Below are positions 12,138 to 25,703 of a DNA stretch of 64,000 nt, piece by piece. The stretch covers positions 3,511,001 through 3,575,000 of the forward strand of contig LR746273.1 in NCBI GenBank assembly GCA_902729315.2, given 5' to 3'. How positions within the stretch are numbered: position 1 is the first letter of the stretch; every line of letters starts with the position of its first letter. The notes under the pieces were generated by a model. That model made no database searches. It worked only from the letters and a program-made list of their open reading frames with translations, and had not been told where the DNA came from. This DNA is from Spirodela intermedia (Eukaryota > Streptophyta > Magnoliopsida > Alismatales > Araceae). The position numbers and the translations under genes were made by a program.

Positions 12138-12604
12138 TGCTGCGACATCGTAGGTCTTAGATTTTCTCTGTTTATTTATTTGCCTTTGCCCTCCCAGTTC
12201 CTCACTCTCTGGTTTTCTTTTGATGGTTGGGGGTTATAGGATTGTTGTTGATTATGAGAATGCTTGTTGTCTGACTAACTGTGGAACATATGGTCTCTTC
12301 GCTGTACTAATATATCTTTGTAAATGAATTAGAGCTTTGGCTGTCTTGTTATGCGCTCCTGGTCGCCTCTATTGCAGGAGATAACATCACCTCTTCTTCG
12401 GTTCATTTGTATGATGTATTTCTATGTATCACTTCTCATCTGGGTCACTGCCTGATCCTGAAATTTTATGATATTGAGAAAAAATGCATACTATTGTGGA
12501 GTAACTGTGCAGAGAAAACTACTAATGTCCAGCTTTAAGATTTGCCGGAATATTCATTTAAATATTTATTTTTAGCACCTTTTTGATACCAGGATGAACG
12601 TGAT
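12138..12604. other. 3' UTR and flank of the trihelix gene
   Basis: T-rich plant 3' flank. No canonical AATAAA is clear in the first 250 bases, and nothing else is seen. Confidence 0.5.
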
Positions 12605-12815
12605 GAAGTGCGTTCCATCTTTTTTCGTGGCACAAAAAATTTGTGGCCTCATTCATTACCTTTTTCTGATGATTAGATCGTGTTAAAAGGTCGCTCAACA
12701 AGTCAGCTCCATGCTTTTTTGTTGATCGTGGTTTTTACTACGTGCTAATCATCAGAAAAAAAAAATAATGAATGTGGCCGCAAAAAGTTTGTACTGGAGA
12801 AAGAGGGCCATCTAC
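12605..12815. repeat. Foldback (inverted-repeat) element of about 200 bases
   Basis: The left arm (about 12611-12697) and right arm (about 12718-12805) are reverse complements over most of their length. The best block pairs 12631-12676 (CTGATGATTAG end) with 12746-12792 (CTAATCATCAG start). Pairing goes on inward (GATCGTG...GCTCAAC with GTTGATCGTG) to a loop of about 20 bases at 12698-12717. Mismatches are scattered along the stem. It could be a MITE-like foldback or a young miRNA/siRNA hairpin; no known miRNA sequence was recognised. Confidence 0.65.
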
Positions 12816-15800
12816 TCGCTCACCACTTTAATGATGGATGGAAGGTGGGATGCCCCATGTTTTAAATTTATGGTTGCTGAAAACTCGCCTGGGAGCTTCA
12901 ATTTTCCGTGTTGTTGTGGCATATTTGGGCTTTTTGCTCTATCCGAAGGGGAGCAGTTTCACTGGATGCTTTGACACCTGTTTATTCTTGAGGCTGAATA
13001 GATTTTGGGTCCCTTGGCCTTCATGAGAACTGCATATCTCACCGCCAAACTTGCTGAGCTGAATGTCTTCCAAGCCTGTCACCTATTTGGTCCTTTCTCA
13101 TTCAATCTGTGAGATGATATGATCTGAACTGATCCGTTTTCCACAACAAGGGGAGGATCAGGATTAATGGCTCTGGGGTCTGAGTGTCGGTGAAACTGAT
13201 TGCTAAACGCTGATCACTCATCTCCTCAAAATTTTTGTACGTCTCTGGATTTTTCAGATACAACAGCAAATAAAGTTTAGTTGAATTTCCTGGCACAGTC
13301 TCTGGAGTTAACCTTGCCCTTTGGTTGAGAAAGGGTACTTTGCCTATCCGTTTAGGGGTGGAGGGACATCCATCAGCTTTTTTTGCCGTCCCTGAGAGAC
13401 ATTGCAGGGGATCACGGAAAGAAAGCTTGACAGTGATGAATGGTGCAGTTAGATGGCCAGGTGCAGCCACCCAACATCGATGTGCGAGTCGTGGGACTAC
13501 AACGTAATGAGGGCACCTGATGAGGTACTGATGGTGTTTGTCTAGAGTGAAGAAAAATCTCATCCCAAATAAATAAAATAAGGTGATAAAATGACTCTTT
13601 GCTTATTATGGTTGGATAAGAAAAGATAGTAATATGATTAAATGTCTTCTTCAAGCCAGTACATCTGATTTGCTCCATACCTACCTGATTTGTGTCCACA
13701 GTGTACTGGATCTTCATTATTTAATAAACTGTATGGTCTAATTATTCTCTGATCATGTTCAGACCTTTGGTTCAGAGCTCAATAATGATCTTTAATCTTC
13801 ATTGGAGATTATCATGATCATAATCACTAAGCTTGTTGTTTCAAGTTCGTTAGATTATAGAATCTTCCTTGAGCTTAGCCCTTTTTGCATGCTGGAGCTA
13901 AATATGGTAAAACCTAATCGAGATCAATTTCACTCTCCACCAAACTTGAAAATTCCCCAAATAAGCATAATACCCACTCCTAATCCCCAACGACCACTTC
14001 AATGTAGAAGATTCTGTAGTTTCTCATGAGTCTTTTAAGTGTGTTTAGAGATGAAATTGTGGGAGGAGGTTATACACTTGATGGAGATGAAGTCAAAACA
14101 GTAAATAGTGGCAAAATGTTGATCTGAGTAAGCATTCATCCTTCAAGATGTGATTTCCTTACAGACAAAACTGAAATGCGCAGATGATGAGGATTGAGAA
14201 GAAGATGGTGAAATCAAAACTCAAGGAACATGCGACACCCTTTCCAAACTACTAAAACTTTTATTCTCAATTTTACTTTGTTGGCAACCAACAAGCTCGC
14301 TTCACCTGACTTGTTGGCGCACCTATGCTTGACTGCAGGTCGACTCATGGCTCGTTCGGTTAACTGTGCTAAATCTGAGCTTGCCAGTACATATCAGAAG
14401 AAAGCCAAGTAGTGTTACATTTGTGCTGATTAGCATAGTGAAGAGGCTATATGAATTAACTATTTTCGCAGTGAATAGGTAGGGAAATCGCCAGGTATCC
14501 ATCCACCTGGCGGAAATGAAAACTTTTGTCGAGTGGGTACTTGTCTTTTTTTATGAATGTGTAGATGCTAGTTATTAAATGGTAGTAGGGGTTTTGGAAA
14601 ATAGGAACTGAAAGAATCTTCTGTGAAATTTATTTCATAATGTTTAAATTATAGCCGCACTACTGGGTGATAGCCACTGGTAGATAAATGTTCTATTCTA
14701 TGTTGAGGGTGCTCACATTTGCTATAAGAATATTCTTCGATATGCTCTTCTACCCACATGTGTGTATAGATAATTACGTCTTAGAAGGAAGTGCTTATTG
14801 GTTTTTAGGTGATGGTAAGTGTGAACGGTTGGGTTAGGCATGACCAAACCAGGCCTGATCTGATCCCGGATCATATAACCTTTAAATTATTTGTGCTTCA
14901 TGGTATATGATTGCCACAGATATGATGGCCTCATTCTTCATTTATTCTGAAATTTGGCTACTAGAGTCCTTGGTCAGATGGAACACAATAAGATGAAATA
15001 TACCCCAGATTTAGCTGATTTGGGTTTGTTTGAGGAATCGCGGATCAAAACTCCTTGCCTTGAAAGTTGTCGTGTGTCATTTAGAGGAGGTTTCACTACA
15101 TCGAATGGTTACAGCAGAAAACGGCGAGTGATACGGATGGAGATTCTTTCCCATATTTTAAAAGTCCCTTAGGAGAATGGCAAGTCCCTTAGGAACACGT
15201 TGGTTAGCTTTCACTTGGTATTAATTACCAAGAATAGCTAAGTGGAAACAAGAATGAATGAAGAGTCATCCGGAAGAAATCGTTTGAACCAGCTGCAGTC
15301 TATAATTCTAGAGCAGATGATCGCCCAGTCAACAAGATTACTTGCCCCAAAAGTACAAGGGTTTGGAAAACTAAATGCTGTAGAGAAGAAAATTACACAC
15401 TTTAAAGTCAAACCCATCTCAGCAAGCTGTGAAGAATTAAAAAAAAAAAAATGGAATGATGTTTGGGAGAGCCAAAGAATCAAACAGCCTTGATGGAAAG
15501 GCCACGAGTATTAACTACAATTTTTCAGATACTATGGAGATGTTCCGGACACATGCATAGAGGATTGACAAAAAAATTGTCAAGAGAGATACTGTCATTT
15601 ATTGGGAGTTCATCTGGAGAAGAGAAAGAAGACCGGATGAAGGTTGAACAGAAATAATGCAGGCAGATAATGGAAGATGGTAAACAAACGATGGTAAATC
15701 ACGATCAAGAGGATAGGATGAGATCCACTTCATTCTCATTAATTTAATGGAGATAGCCAAGATTTGAAACCAAAAGAGGCAATTACGGGAATTGGACAGC

Positions 15801-17442
15801 CTGTGAGGAGGTACCCATGAGTTCCTCCATTAGTCAACTAGATTTCTTCAATCAGGATTTCTCTAAGAAGAGGCTGATTAAGTGACAATCTTAGTTCGTC
15901 CATGCATCCGGCTTCCATCCCAACGAAACTGATCAAGCAATTACTTATATGCTCTCCACGTGATGAAACAAAAAAAATGTAATAAACTGTTCGTCACAAT
16001 CAAGCAGCACAGCCACTGAAATAGCTCAACCGTGATCATAGGCGAGCATGAGCCACACCTTCACTTGGTCATGAACCACAAAGATAGATTGGAAAATGCA
16101 GTGGAACTTCCAGTTAAATAACTGACTGAATTTCTATGGCAATGAAACAAGCCAACCCCCAACTAAATTTTGCAGCTTGGATAATTACTTCAATATGAGC
16201 CTTCTCACTATGACAACCAACTCAGAGAAAGCTTCTCCAGCAAGTGAATCATCAGAATGTGAACAGCTTCCTATCAGTTGTAAGGTCTGTACCGCATGGG
16301 TCGCCTGAATCTTGGAGCCTTGCTGCAGAAAGTTGGAAATACGTTCTATGAGAGCACAACAATAATGGCAAAACTGAAATAGGACTAGGAAACTTGATCT
16401 CCATTTCAGAGATTATGCACAATGCATTGCATTTGCGTTTGGAGAGATTATGTAATGTTATCACAAGGCATGAAATCAATCAACGCCATAATTTGCATAG
16501 AATCAGTAGCAAAATGAGAAGGTGGTGAGGAAGAACTCTTGGATCTGAACACCAAGGAACGGAACGAAATTTTTGGAAAATGATCCACTGGGTTAGTCAT
16601 GAGTACGGTAAGTAAGATGGTGGACAAAACGAAACAACAACAGATCTGAACAGTATCCAAACAAATTTAGTCATTGGGAAGAAACCAAAAGACTTGTTTA
16701 CTGCGTTTGTGGTTCTATTTTACTTGTAAGTCTCACGTGTTATCATTATATTTTCTGAGAGCCCAGCAACCTTCACGAAGGCCTGCACATATAAATGTTC
16801 ATCTCTGTGGCATTAAACAGTCTAGAAAATGTAGCACCGAAGAAAGGACTCAGCAAGATGGAGGTTTTTGTTGGTTCCCGCGAAGCAAAGATCATTCGTT
16901 TGGCGAATGAAGTGGATCAACCTCTTTTTGGCTTGGGCCAAACACTTTTTCTTACTGGTCGAACTTTTCTACAGAAAAACCGATCATCCCAAGCACCTTC
17001 ACTTGCTAGTTGGCAGCCTTCTAAAGAGTCTAGAAAATGGTTGGCATCCATGGATAAAAGAATGTTACACTTCTAAATACAAAACAGCATGTTGAACACA
17101 TTATATCCCATGAATCAAAAGAATTGGACTAACCAATTACAAAATTAGCTGACATCTTACTCAGATCCCTCATTACTTCACATAATATTATCAGAATAGT
17201 TGTAAAGGCTGATAAGGCGCACATAAATCGGGATAACCAAAGGGAGAAATATATAGAAATAAGTCTTCGTATTACATCTCATGTGCTGAATAACTAGCAT
17301 GACTCACTATAGCAAGCATAACATATCACTAAAATAAAAGCAAATATTGGCTCCTCAAACATTAAAAATTTGCAAAATAGCAAATCCACATTCAGAATTA
17401 GTAAAGAACATGCCATCAATGTTAAAATTCTGAAATCAGTGG
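12816..17442. other. Intergenic DNA between trihelix and PABN genes
   Basis: About 4.6 kb with only short open frames on both strands, none with a recognisable domain, splice-supported extension or signal peptide. The longest, a 153-codon minus-strand frame at 13102-13563, looks like chance. The part next to 17442 should contain the PABN 3' UTR. No transposon protein motif was recognised. Confidence 0.55.
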
Positions 17443-20400
17443 TTACCCATATCCAAAACCAGAAGGACCGGGCATGAAAGGTCTGCGTGCTCGAAAGCCT
17501 AGATATGGGTTAGGACGCCTTCCACGGTACAGCTTCATGCCTGGAACGTTGGTCCTCTTTGGTGAGACCTATGCACAAATCTAAAGTTAAGACTGGAACT
17601 ACCAAAAGCACTAGAAAATGCTTCACAGTGACAGGTTGAAAAGACCTTTATTTGACGACCATGTAACTCTGATTCATTCAGCAGGAGAGCATTCTGAACA
17701 GCATCCACTTCAACAAATTCCACATATGCAAACCCCTTTGGCTGGCCAAATTTGTCAGTTAATATAGTTACTCTGTTCACGGTTCCACAGGATTGAAAGT
17801 GCTGCTGGACTTCCTCTGGCGTGCATGCGTAGTCCACCTGATGGAAGAACATATTAAATCAGAATAAATAAAGCCTAGATCAGATTACTATATCTAAATT
17901 GAGATAAACTGAGAAATAAACGTTCCTACAGAGGCATAAAACGTACTGTAAAAGCATCTACTGGTTGGCACGATCTGCAGGCCAATCATTTATTACCAGA
18001 TTACACCACAGATAGGCAAACCCAAACAAAAGAATTTCCTGAAGGTTTGGAATCTGATTTGGAATCTGGTTTGGAATCTGGTTTGGAATCTAGTTTGTAA
18101 TCTAGTTTGTAAGGCTGGCTGATTCCACGATTTTTAATCAATCAACTCCTAATGATCCGAATTAGGTACGCCTAGAAGATCGTAACAATAACAAAATAAT
18201 ATCAGACCAAAAATAATAAGTCCAAACAAAACCAGTGGATGTTAAGGCCTATCCACTATTTCATAACAGCACCCCACACCCCCACTTGAGAAAGGGACCT
18301 TTGGCATCAGTAAATTAACACAAGGTTGATAAGATTTTTATGCAGAGCAGGAACCAGAAACCTCAGTATGCAAACGCGAAGGATGTAATTGATGAACAGT
18401 AAAATTCCTTGTCAGAATGTCAATTTCATACTTAACAATCAGTGAGGGGCCATGGAAAAAAGCTTCAAAGTTACCACTCAGTGGATTTCATACTTAACAC
18501 CGTCATCTTTGGAAACGGTGAAGACAATGACACACAAAAATAAAAGATCAAGAGTAACAAAGCTTCAAAGTTACCACTCAGTGGATTACATAAGGCAAGA
18601 TTTACAGCGGGAATTGCATGCCCAGTGGAAGGAATGTCTTCGTGGAGTCATCATTACTGTTCTTAAAAGAGGATGGGGCTGATCACTTCAAGATCCTCAA
18701 ATAAGACATTGAACAAGACATTAGAGTTGGGCTCCCACCAGTTGATTCCTCAAGATACTCTGGTGATGTTCGCAAGATTAGCTTTGAACTGTAATTTAAC
18801 ACTTCGGTCATAGGACTCCAGATTTAAGAACTGATCTCCCTAAAGTCAGAAACTCAAGATCTAATCTCACTCCCTGGCTGATTTGAAGCCTCCCTTTCCA
18901 TACACAAAAGTAACATCTTTTGATGGCTCCAGGAATTTCAACTGAATGAAACATTAACAGTGATACAAATAGATTTTGGGACCCTATAATGAAACATCGG
19001 CTTATTTAATTACCATCTGTGCTCAATCTCTCACAGTGTGAAGAAGTTGACTTGCTTCATTTCTATCAAAAAGTGATGGCTTCGTGCAAATGTAGTTCGA
19101 TTTATCTACATCTTCATCAGGCGGGAGAGTAGCTAAACATTTTACCATCTCATAGTTGACAGGAAAATGGTCCACGACAAAGACTCAATCAACAAAATGG
19201 GGGATTGCTCACCCCATTTGAACTGTACGTCTTAACACCCTGGCGGCATGACAAGTCCATCCCAGAAGACAGTCCACCAGAACTCTCAATCATCCTCATT
19301 ATACCCCATATTTGATTTTTTTTGGGATATGTTTGACGTAAATGAGTAGCAAACTCACGTCAGCTCCTGACTCTCTACATCTGAAATTTCTCACGGCATG
19401 GCACGCTGCTCACGTCTTGCCATGACTATCCTATTATTTCACAAGTTACGAAAGTGATATTTTTTGTCATGCTCCTGAAAGTCTAATACCATAGCATTTT
19501 TTCTCAAGGATCCATTATATCTACCAAGCTGGGTCATCATCAGGGACTAAAAAGTACAAAACTCTGATTGGCTAAATCATCCCTTACGGAGCCCATTAAG
19601 TGTCTACACAACACGATGGCATGTTAAGAAACCCCAGATGCCCCAGAGAAAAAGTGAAAAGGGTAATTAGGCATAAATTGAACTTGACGCAACAAATGCA
19701 AACTATATGTATTATCGGAAAAAGGAAGAACAAAAGTGTACACACATAGGGAGAAAAGGTAGAAAGAATCGTGAAGGTATTTGAAGTCAGGCTGATGGTT
19801 GACATGACTGGCCAGTATTGTTGATTATCTAGTTACCAAAGAAATATACAGATATCCTCCAGTTGTGATCTCGAGTCTTAGCAGGCAGCTACTGGAATCT
19901 GGTCAGTCATGCACAGAAGTGAAACACGATCTGTCCAAGTTGTAGCACGAATTGACGATAGGAAAGATCTAAGCAGCAGAGCAAATTAGACAAGCAATTT
20001 GGCATCAATGCATGAACAAACCTCCATGTCACATTTAGAAGCAGATACGAAAAAGCTACCGAAGTTGGAGATAGATTGCACTTTAGTATCCAAAATTAAA
20101 AAATTGAATCAAAATAAATCCCTCTGACCCTCGAGTAAAGCGTATAAGGATCTCATCCGCAATTAGATTCAATTAACTCTGCAAACTAGCAGCCGAATCC
20201 AATAGATGGCTATTTAAAACAGTTTCTGGATGGATCTAAGCCCACTACAGCAGTGGGACAGAGTCCACCTGGAAGTGGACCAGAACATGAAGGATATTCG
20301 GCAAAAGCCCACATAGTCATTGAAAATTTTACCCTGGGTTAACTTTCCACTTAATGTTGGATCAGAATCCACTGAATGGTGACTTGAACCCACTTGACGC

Positions 20401-23400
20401 TAGAATCTAGACCCACTTTGGAACCCAGTGTGGAGGGTAAAAGCAACCCAATTCGGAGATGGATTAAAGTCCACCCAATGATTGATTAAAACACGATTAA
20501 TCGTTGACTCAAGACCCGACTTCACAATGGGCTAGAATCTGAGTGATGGGTTACCGCACGTTAAACGATAGATCCAACATGTGTTAAATCCATTAGTAGA
20601 CCAACGCATGTCAGAGGGACAATACCCACTTCTCACAATTGCTATATTTACCCAGCCAGCTTGTAGGAAAATGGAACCCACCTGGCTTATGCTGTTTGAT
20701 TTTCCCAACTAACGGAAAGAGTTAGAACCCACATGAACCTTTTCTCTTACCACTTCTCCCTATCACTCTGCCATGCCCCTTCAGATCTGTTTTTATATTC
20801 GTCTCTTTGGACAGTGTAACCCGGACTCTATTTCTCATGGCTGTGCTCTCCCTTAGGTAGCTACGTACTGTCTCTCTTACTTTATTGAGACTGGTCTCAG
20901 AACTGCCACTCTGCTTGGTTCTATCCATGTCCATCTCGCGCGCACCAGAGGCAGTACACTTGGTGTCTTCCAAGGTGTGAATCAAGGAGTGGGCATATCA
21001 TCGGTTTTTTGGGGGTGGGTCTTACCAATGGCTTATGGATCACAGGTAGAAGTTCGTTAGAAGCTGTTATTATTACTGTTCAAGAAGGTCGTTGAGCTTA
21101 GTGTACCATCTATTCGGAGCGGGTCTATATTTTCAAATAAAATATTTAAATACCAACAAAAACTTTTGGAGGGGGATACTTTTGGAGGACGATAGAAGTC
21201 AGGATTATGCTCCTTGGATGAACGAAGCCAAGAAAGAGTCCCAATTTAAGAAACAAAAACAACTGACAACAGTTCATAAAAGTGAAACAAAAAAATGTAA
21301 TTCAGTATCAAAAATCCTCACATTACCAACATAGATGGAGCGGGAATCCACCTCCTCCTTTTCAGCCTGAGTCACAGATGCGTCGGAGGAATCTTTTAAC
21401 ATGTTCACAATGAAGAGAAAGCAGATCAAAAAATAAGACTCTAGAGGATTAAAGTTGCATGAGGTCTAAAGAAGCAATATAGACGATGATAAAGAAAAAG
21501 GTTGAAAAATAGTCAAAATAAAAAAATTAACGAAAAATCAAATAGCTGTTGAAGTTTATTTTGGCATAAAGTTTCCCAATTTTTTTATAGAACATACGAG
21601 ACTTGCTCTTTCTATTTTGAAAGAGAAGACAGGTTTGACACTGTTCTGTATAAGGGACTACAGATTTCTTCTTACATGCACATAGGAGAAGTGACATAAT
21701 AACCCAGGAAAAACAAATACCAAAGAAAAACCTAAAAATAAATCGTTCTACATGATACCCCCCCCCCCCCCCCCCCCCCACCCAAAAAAAAAGGCAATGA
21801 AACTATAAAACTATAGAATTAAAGACAATACAAAATAAACGGGTCTATATTTCGAAAAATAAAATTATAGGATATCCCAAAAAATAATAATAAAACTTAC
21901 AACGAAATTATACCAACTTTGAAATCAAGTCTTATGTTTCCTACCCTTTCTTGAGATAACACTTTTTTCTTAATTGAAGACAGGTGACACTAGCCACCTT
22001 CTTGTAAGACTAGCAGATCTCTTTACATGCTTAGATGTGTGACTCCTGTAATGTTCTTAGGATACAATAATGAGCGAAATCAAAGAAACTATACACATAC
22101 ATGAATAAGAATTCATCCATTTTTTAATCGTCATACCAACAATTCTAAGAAACCATCTTTTTCATTTAAGCATATAAACTCCATTCTACATTTTCGCATA
22201 GGGTCTTTTTTTCTGTTTTCCTTCTGCATCATCTTCATGCATGAGTTATAGAACTTAAATTCTGGTACATCCGGAAACCTTCTCAATAAATAGTTAACCT
22301 AATGTACAGGCAACCAAGACCAAACAGAAAGATGAAGGCGAACAAGAACGCAGAAAAAAATGTTAGTATGACGATTCAAAACTAGTAGTCTACGTAATAT
22401 GCTATCCAACTGGTAAATCATAGTGAAAAGCAATGTTACTCACCTCTTCAACAAAATAATGTTAGCCAGAGGTTAAAGCAAAAAAAAAGGAATTGCCAAA
22501 ATTGTCAAGTATTTGGAACTTCTATGTTCAAGTATAAATCACTCAATAACTGATGATAATGCCTGATGTATTATCCAGAAGGTCAGTGTTTTTCCATCTT
22601 CGGCCTTTCATTAGATAGTTCATCACTAAGCAATTTCCTCATGAAAATTAAAACGGAGAACACAACAGATATTAAAAGTTGGATATCGAAGCTTGACTCA
22701 AAAATGTTTTACACAAGCTTCACCCCAGAAAATGTCAGATAAAATTCAATTATTATATAATTTGATACTTTCTCTATTTCCGATACAAATTCCGTCAGAA
22801 ATCAAGGGATGTTGTTTCAACAATGTGAAGGTCAAGGCCAAATACAAAGGAAAAAAAATACAACGAAATTTCAATTGATATATCGTAACAGAAAATAAAA
22901 GAATCTGATTGCATTCTGTTGTTGGCTGCTTCAAATCCTGGCTTTGGGATTTGAAGGTTGGTTGCATGTTCTAACTAGTCAATGATGTAAATAGTGAGGA
23001 GTAGATAACAGATCCATCATCTTCCCTAGGATTTGTGAGTGGATTAAAACATATCAACTAATTTTGGGTCTTTGCAACTCCTTTCATCAACCCTATAGCA
23101 TCATTCCCCATTATATGAGATTTCAGTTTCAAATTGTTAAAAAAATCATGGGAAATAAAGCGATTTAGTAATTTAAGGAATACGCTTCAACATTATAATG
23201 GATTAGCACTTTCTCCAGACTTGTTGGATTTCATATAAATCATTTTCAAACAGGCTATGTATACAGTATCACGAGAGAGAACAAAGGACGGTCCAAACCT
23301 CATAACTACCAACTCTGAAAAACCCAAGAGAGATAAGTGGATGGAGAATTAAAGAGAGAACAAGACAGAGAAAGGGGCCGTACAAAGGTAAGTGCTCATG

Positions 23401-25488
23401 GCTCTGCAAATGGACCAATAACATATAAACTAAGTAGCAAAAGAGTCTCCATCACAGGCCATGGAGGAAAATTGAGTTCCAACATAAACTTCTCAAGATC
23501 GTGGAGGTTTCTATTTACATTTGTTATAATAAGATATAATTTTTGACTGATAACCATCAAATATATACATGTTTTACTTCTGAGTTATTTATTATGATAA
23601 ATGCATACACATTTACAAAATTCATTAATTTTGATGGTGTAAAATACTAAAATAATATCTAAAAGATAATATGTTGATACGTAAAAATACTTTACAATTT
23701 TTCTCAACTGTCGAGACCTGTACAAAGTGACTACAAAAATAAATCTCCGCCAGACCATAACCTACAATTTATATTACAGAGTAATAGCCATGTTTCCAAA
23801 AATTATCATACACGAATTTCATTTATTACGGAACTGAGATGTCTTCATTGCACGGATCCTTCTATCACGAATACAGATCCCTCTGTCATGCATGGATCCA
23901 ATATAACAGGTCGAAAAAGGTAGCAGCCAATTTAAGATTTCCGTCTACATTGGGCACTCAGCCAATTTCTGCCCAAGTCATCCAAAGCCAACATGTCGAC
24001 AGTTGAAGCAACCAAGATGTTGGAGCAATGGAATTGCTTACCAAATAAAGTGGGGAACTACCAACTCAGATCTCGATCAGCCAATCCAACTTGGAATCAA
24101 CTGATTCTGAGAACCATGTTCTAGGCGTCCTTTCTCAGGGATAAGAAAAACACCATTTTCATTCAATAACGATTGCAGTGACCGGATATGGATGGTATGG
24201 TAGAAAAATATGGGCATATATTTCCAGGAAAACCCATTACTGTGAGCTACAGAAATCTGAATGAATACAGGGATTCCCAAATATTAGGTATTGGTTATTT
24301 AACCAATTCGGATACTTCTAAATGACCTTCTATGGTTTTACATCCCTATCTACTACTCACGGTCAAACAAAGATGGAATGAATAGGTTAAAATTGAGTGA
24401 ATATCATCTCACTTACAGCAGATAATAACTGATTTCTAACATCTGTTCACAGCTGACACTGAGTCTGCATGCTATTGGACTCCTTGGTCACTATCACTTG
24501 ATATTTTATTTTGACACATAATTGTGTATTACTCGGTTATTTATTACATGGTATTTCTTTTATTAATTTCTATGCGTTATGAGAGTTTTATATATAATCC
24601 TTGTATGCATATTTTATCAATGCTATCATGCAAAATGATTAACCTATATGGAACATGAACACGTATAAACTTGAACAAAAGTTTAACATGCGAAATTCCC
24701 CCAGACCATGATAATTTTTTAATATTTGTGACTCCACCTTCATCTAAAGCGATACTCATTTCTAATTTTACGAAATGCATTCATATTGAGCAAATTGTAA
24801 TCTGAGAGCTAGACGTCATGGTGTGGTTTATAAAAACGTGCATTTATTAACGAACTTTTACGTCAACCATTGAGTAAAAAATATTCTCCAAAAAAAACCT
24901 TCAAATCATTGTATTGGCCTAAGAAATCAAGTCATAAGAGATAGGGCACTATAGTTATTCCGGCACCGAACATTTGAATACACTACAAGAAAACAAATAA
25001 ATAGTTCAACCCAGAAGACAAACCCTAGAAATAACTCAGCGACAAAATGAAAAGAGCCAAGTGGGGAACAGAGAGTGAAAATACCTTGAAGACCCATTTC
25101 CTTCTCTACCTTGGCTTGCATCTCTCGTAGGGCCCCAGCTTCATCCTCTATCTCCTTCAGCCGTTTCCTCATGTTCTCGATGCTCTGAGAACGTTAATGC
25201 GCGTCAACACACAGACGACTCGCCCGATCAAGAGAGGAGGTAGAGCATAAAAAGGAAGACATATTCCATTGCCATAACCCCGAAGAGGGGGGAGATTCAT
25301 GGTTTAAACTGCTGAGAATCAAAACCCACAAAGAGTAAAGAGATGGAAAGGGGGAAGAGCGAGCTGGGCAATACCTCATGCGTACTCGGTTCGGGGTCTT
25401 CTTCGCGCTCGTCACCGGCGAAGTCGTCGTCGGCCTCCATCAGACCGTCGTCCAGCTCCTCCCGCTCCAGGCTCTCGTGCGAGTCCAT
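17443..25488 (-). CDS. PABN: Nuclear poly(A)-binding protein (PABN/PABPN1 family)
   Basis: Predicted 200-residue protein that binds growing poly(A) tails in the nucleus. Coding exons on the minus strand, in transcript order: 25488-25375, 25184-25085, 21392-21322, 17837-17646, 17568-17443. All junctions are GT-AG and in phase. Residues 1-38 are acidic ([14 protein letters not shown]). Residues about 40-75 form a coiled coil ([19 protein letters not shown]), which in PABPN1 stimulates poly(A) polymerase. One RRM follows at about 91-164, with RNP2 IYVGNV and RNP1 KGFAYVEF. The C-terminus is short and Arg-rich ([19 protein letters not shown]) and would be a target of arginine methylation in this family. 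The TAA stop is at 17445-17443. Introns 2 and 3 are 3.7 and 3.5 kb and carry several repeats. The ATG at 25488 is the first in its frame. Confidence 0.95.
18046..18114. repeat. 12-bp tandem repeat, TTTGGAATCTGG x about 5.7
   Basis: Five full units, differing by one or two bases, and a partial sixth in the third PABN intron: units start at 18046, 18058, 18070, 18082 and 18094. The last units change GGAATC to GTAATC, a clear divergence gradient along the array. Confidence 0.9.
18461..18587. repeat. 27-bp exact direct repeat, 100-bp period
   Basis: The stretch starting AGCTTCAAAGTTACCACTCA occurs at 18461-18487 and again at 18561-18587, exact over 27 bases. A shorter word, TTTCATACTTAACA, is also repeated at about 18424 and 18486. 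It lies in the PABN third intron and looks like a local segmental duplication. Confidence 0.85.
20225..20560. repeat. Decayed minisatellite rich in GTCCACC / CCCACTT words
   Basis: Recurring words of the type GGATTAAAGTCCACCCAATG, GAATCCACTGAATGG and GAACCCACTTGACG appear every 25-40 bases, all with substitutions. It resembles an old tandem array inside the PABN intron. The GGAT...CCCA.TG skeleton is like the reverse strand of the array at 5.9-6.3 kb. Confidence 0.45.
21758..21779. repeat. C22 homopolymer
   Basis: Twenty-two C in a row, then A, CCC and an A-run, about 380 bases into the PABN third intron in transcript terms reversed, i.e. in the 3.7-kb intron above exon 3. The length is likely to be unreliable in assembly and polymorphic. 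Confidence 0.9.
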
Positions 25489-25650
25489 CTGTACTCCTTC
25501 AGACGATGAGACCACAAAAAATAAAAAGACCAGAACGAGGACCGGGAGGATGGAGAACGAGGGTAATTTAGAAAAAAAACTATCATTTCCGGATAACCTT
25601 CTGTGAGGACCTTTAGGGCTAATAAAATTCAGTGTAGAAATAGCTTACGG

Positions 25651-25671
25651 CTCCTCTCTCTCTCTCTCTCA
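25651..25671. repeat. (CT)n in the PABN leader
   Basis: Ten CT units, read as GA repeats in the PABN transcript strand, between the likely TATA box and the ATG. GA/CT tracts near plant starts are common targets of BPC GAGA-binding factors (family knowledge). Confidence 0.85.
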
Positions 25672-25696
25672 CCCGCTCTCTCACTCTTCATTCTGT

Positions 25697-25703
25697 CTTT
25701 ATA
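25697..25703 (-). promoter_or_regulatory. Likely PABN TATA box
   Basis: The minus strand reads TATAAAG about 210 bases above the ATG at 25488, followed about 30 bases on by the GA-rich leader. Position and sequence fit a plant TATA box; no transcript evidence is available. Confidence 0.5.

Noticed and set aside
13102-13563. 153-codon minus-strand frame starting MRFFFTLDKHHQYL
   Set aside because: It has an ATG, but no domain, signal peptide, splice extension or promoter; the composition looks random.
14954-15657. Several short plus-strand frames in a row, considered as a LINE or small gene
   Set aside because: No RT or endonuclease motif, and no splice sites join them into a longer product.
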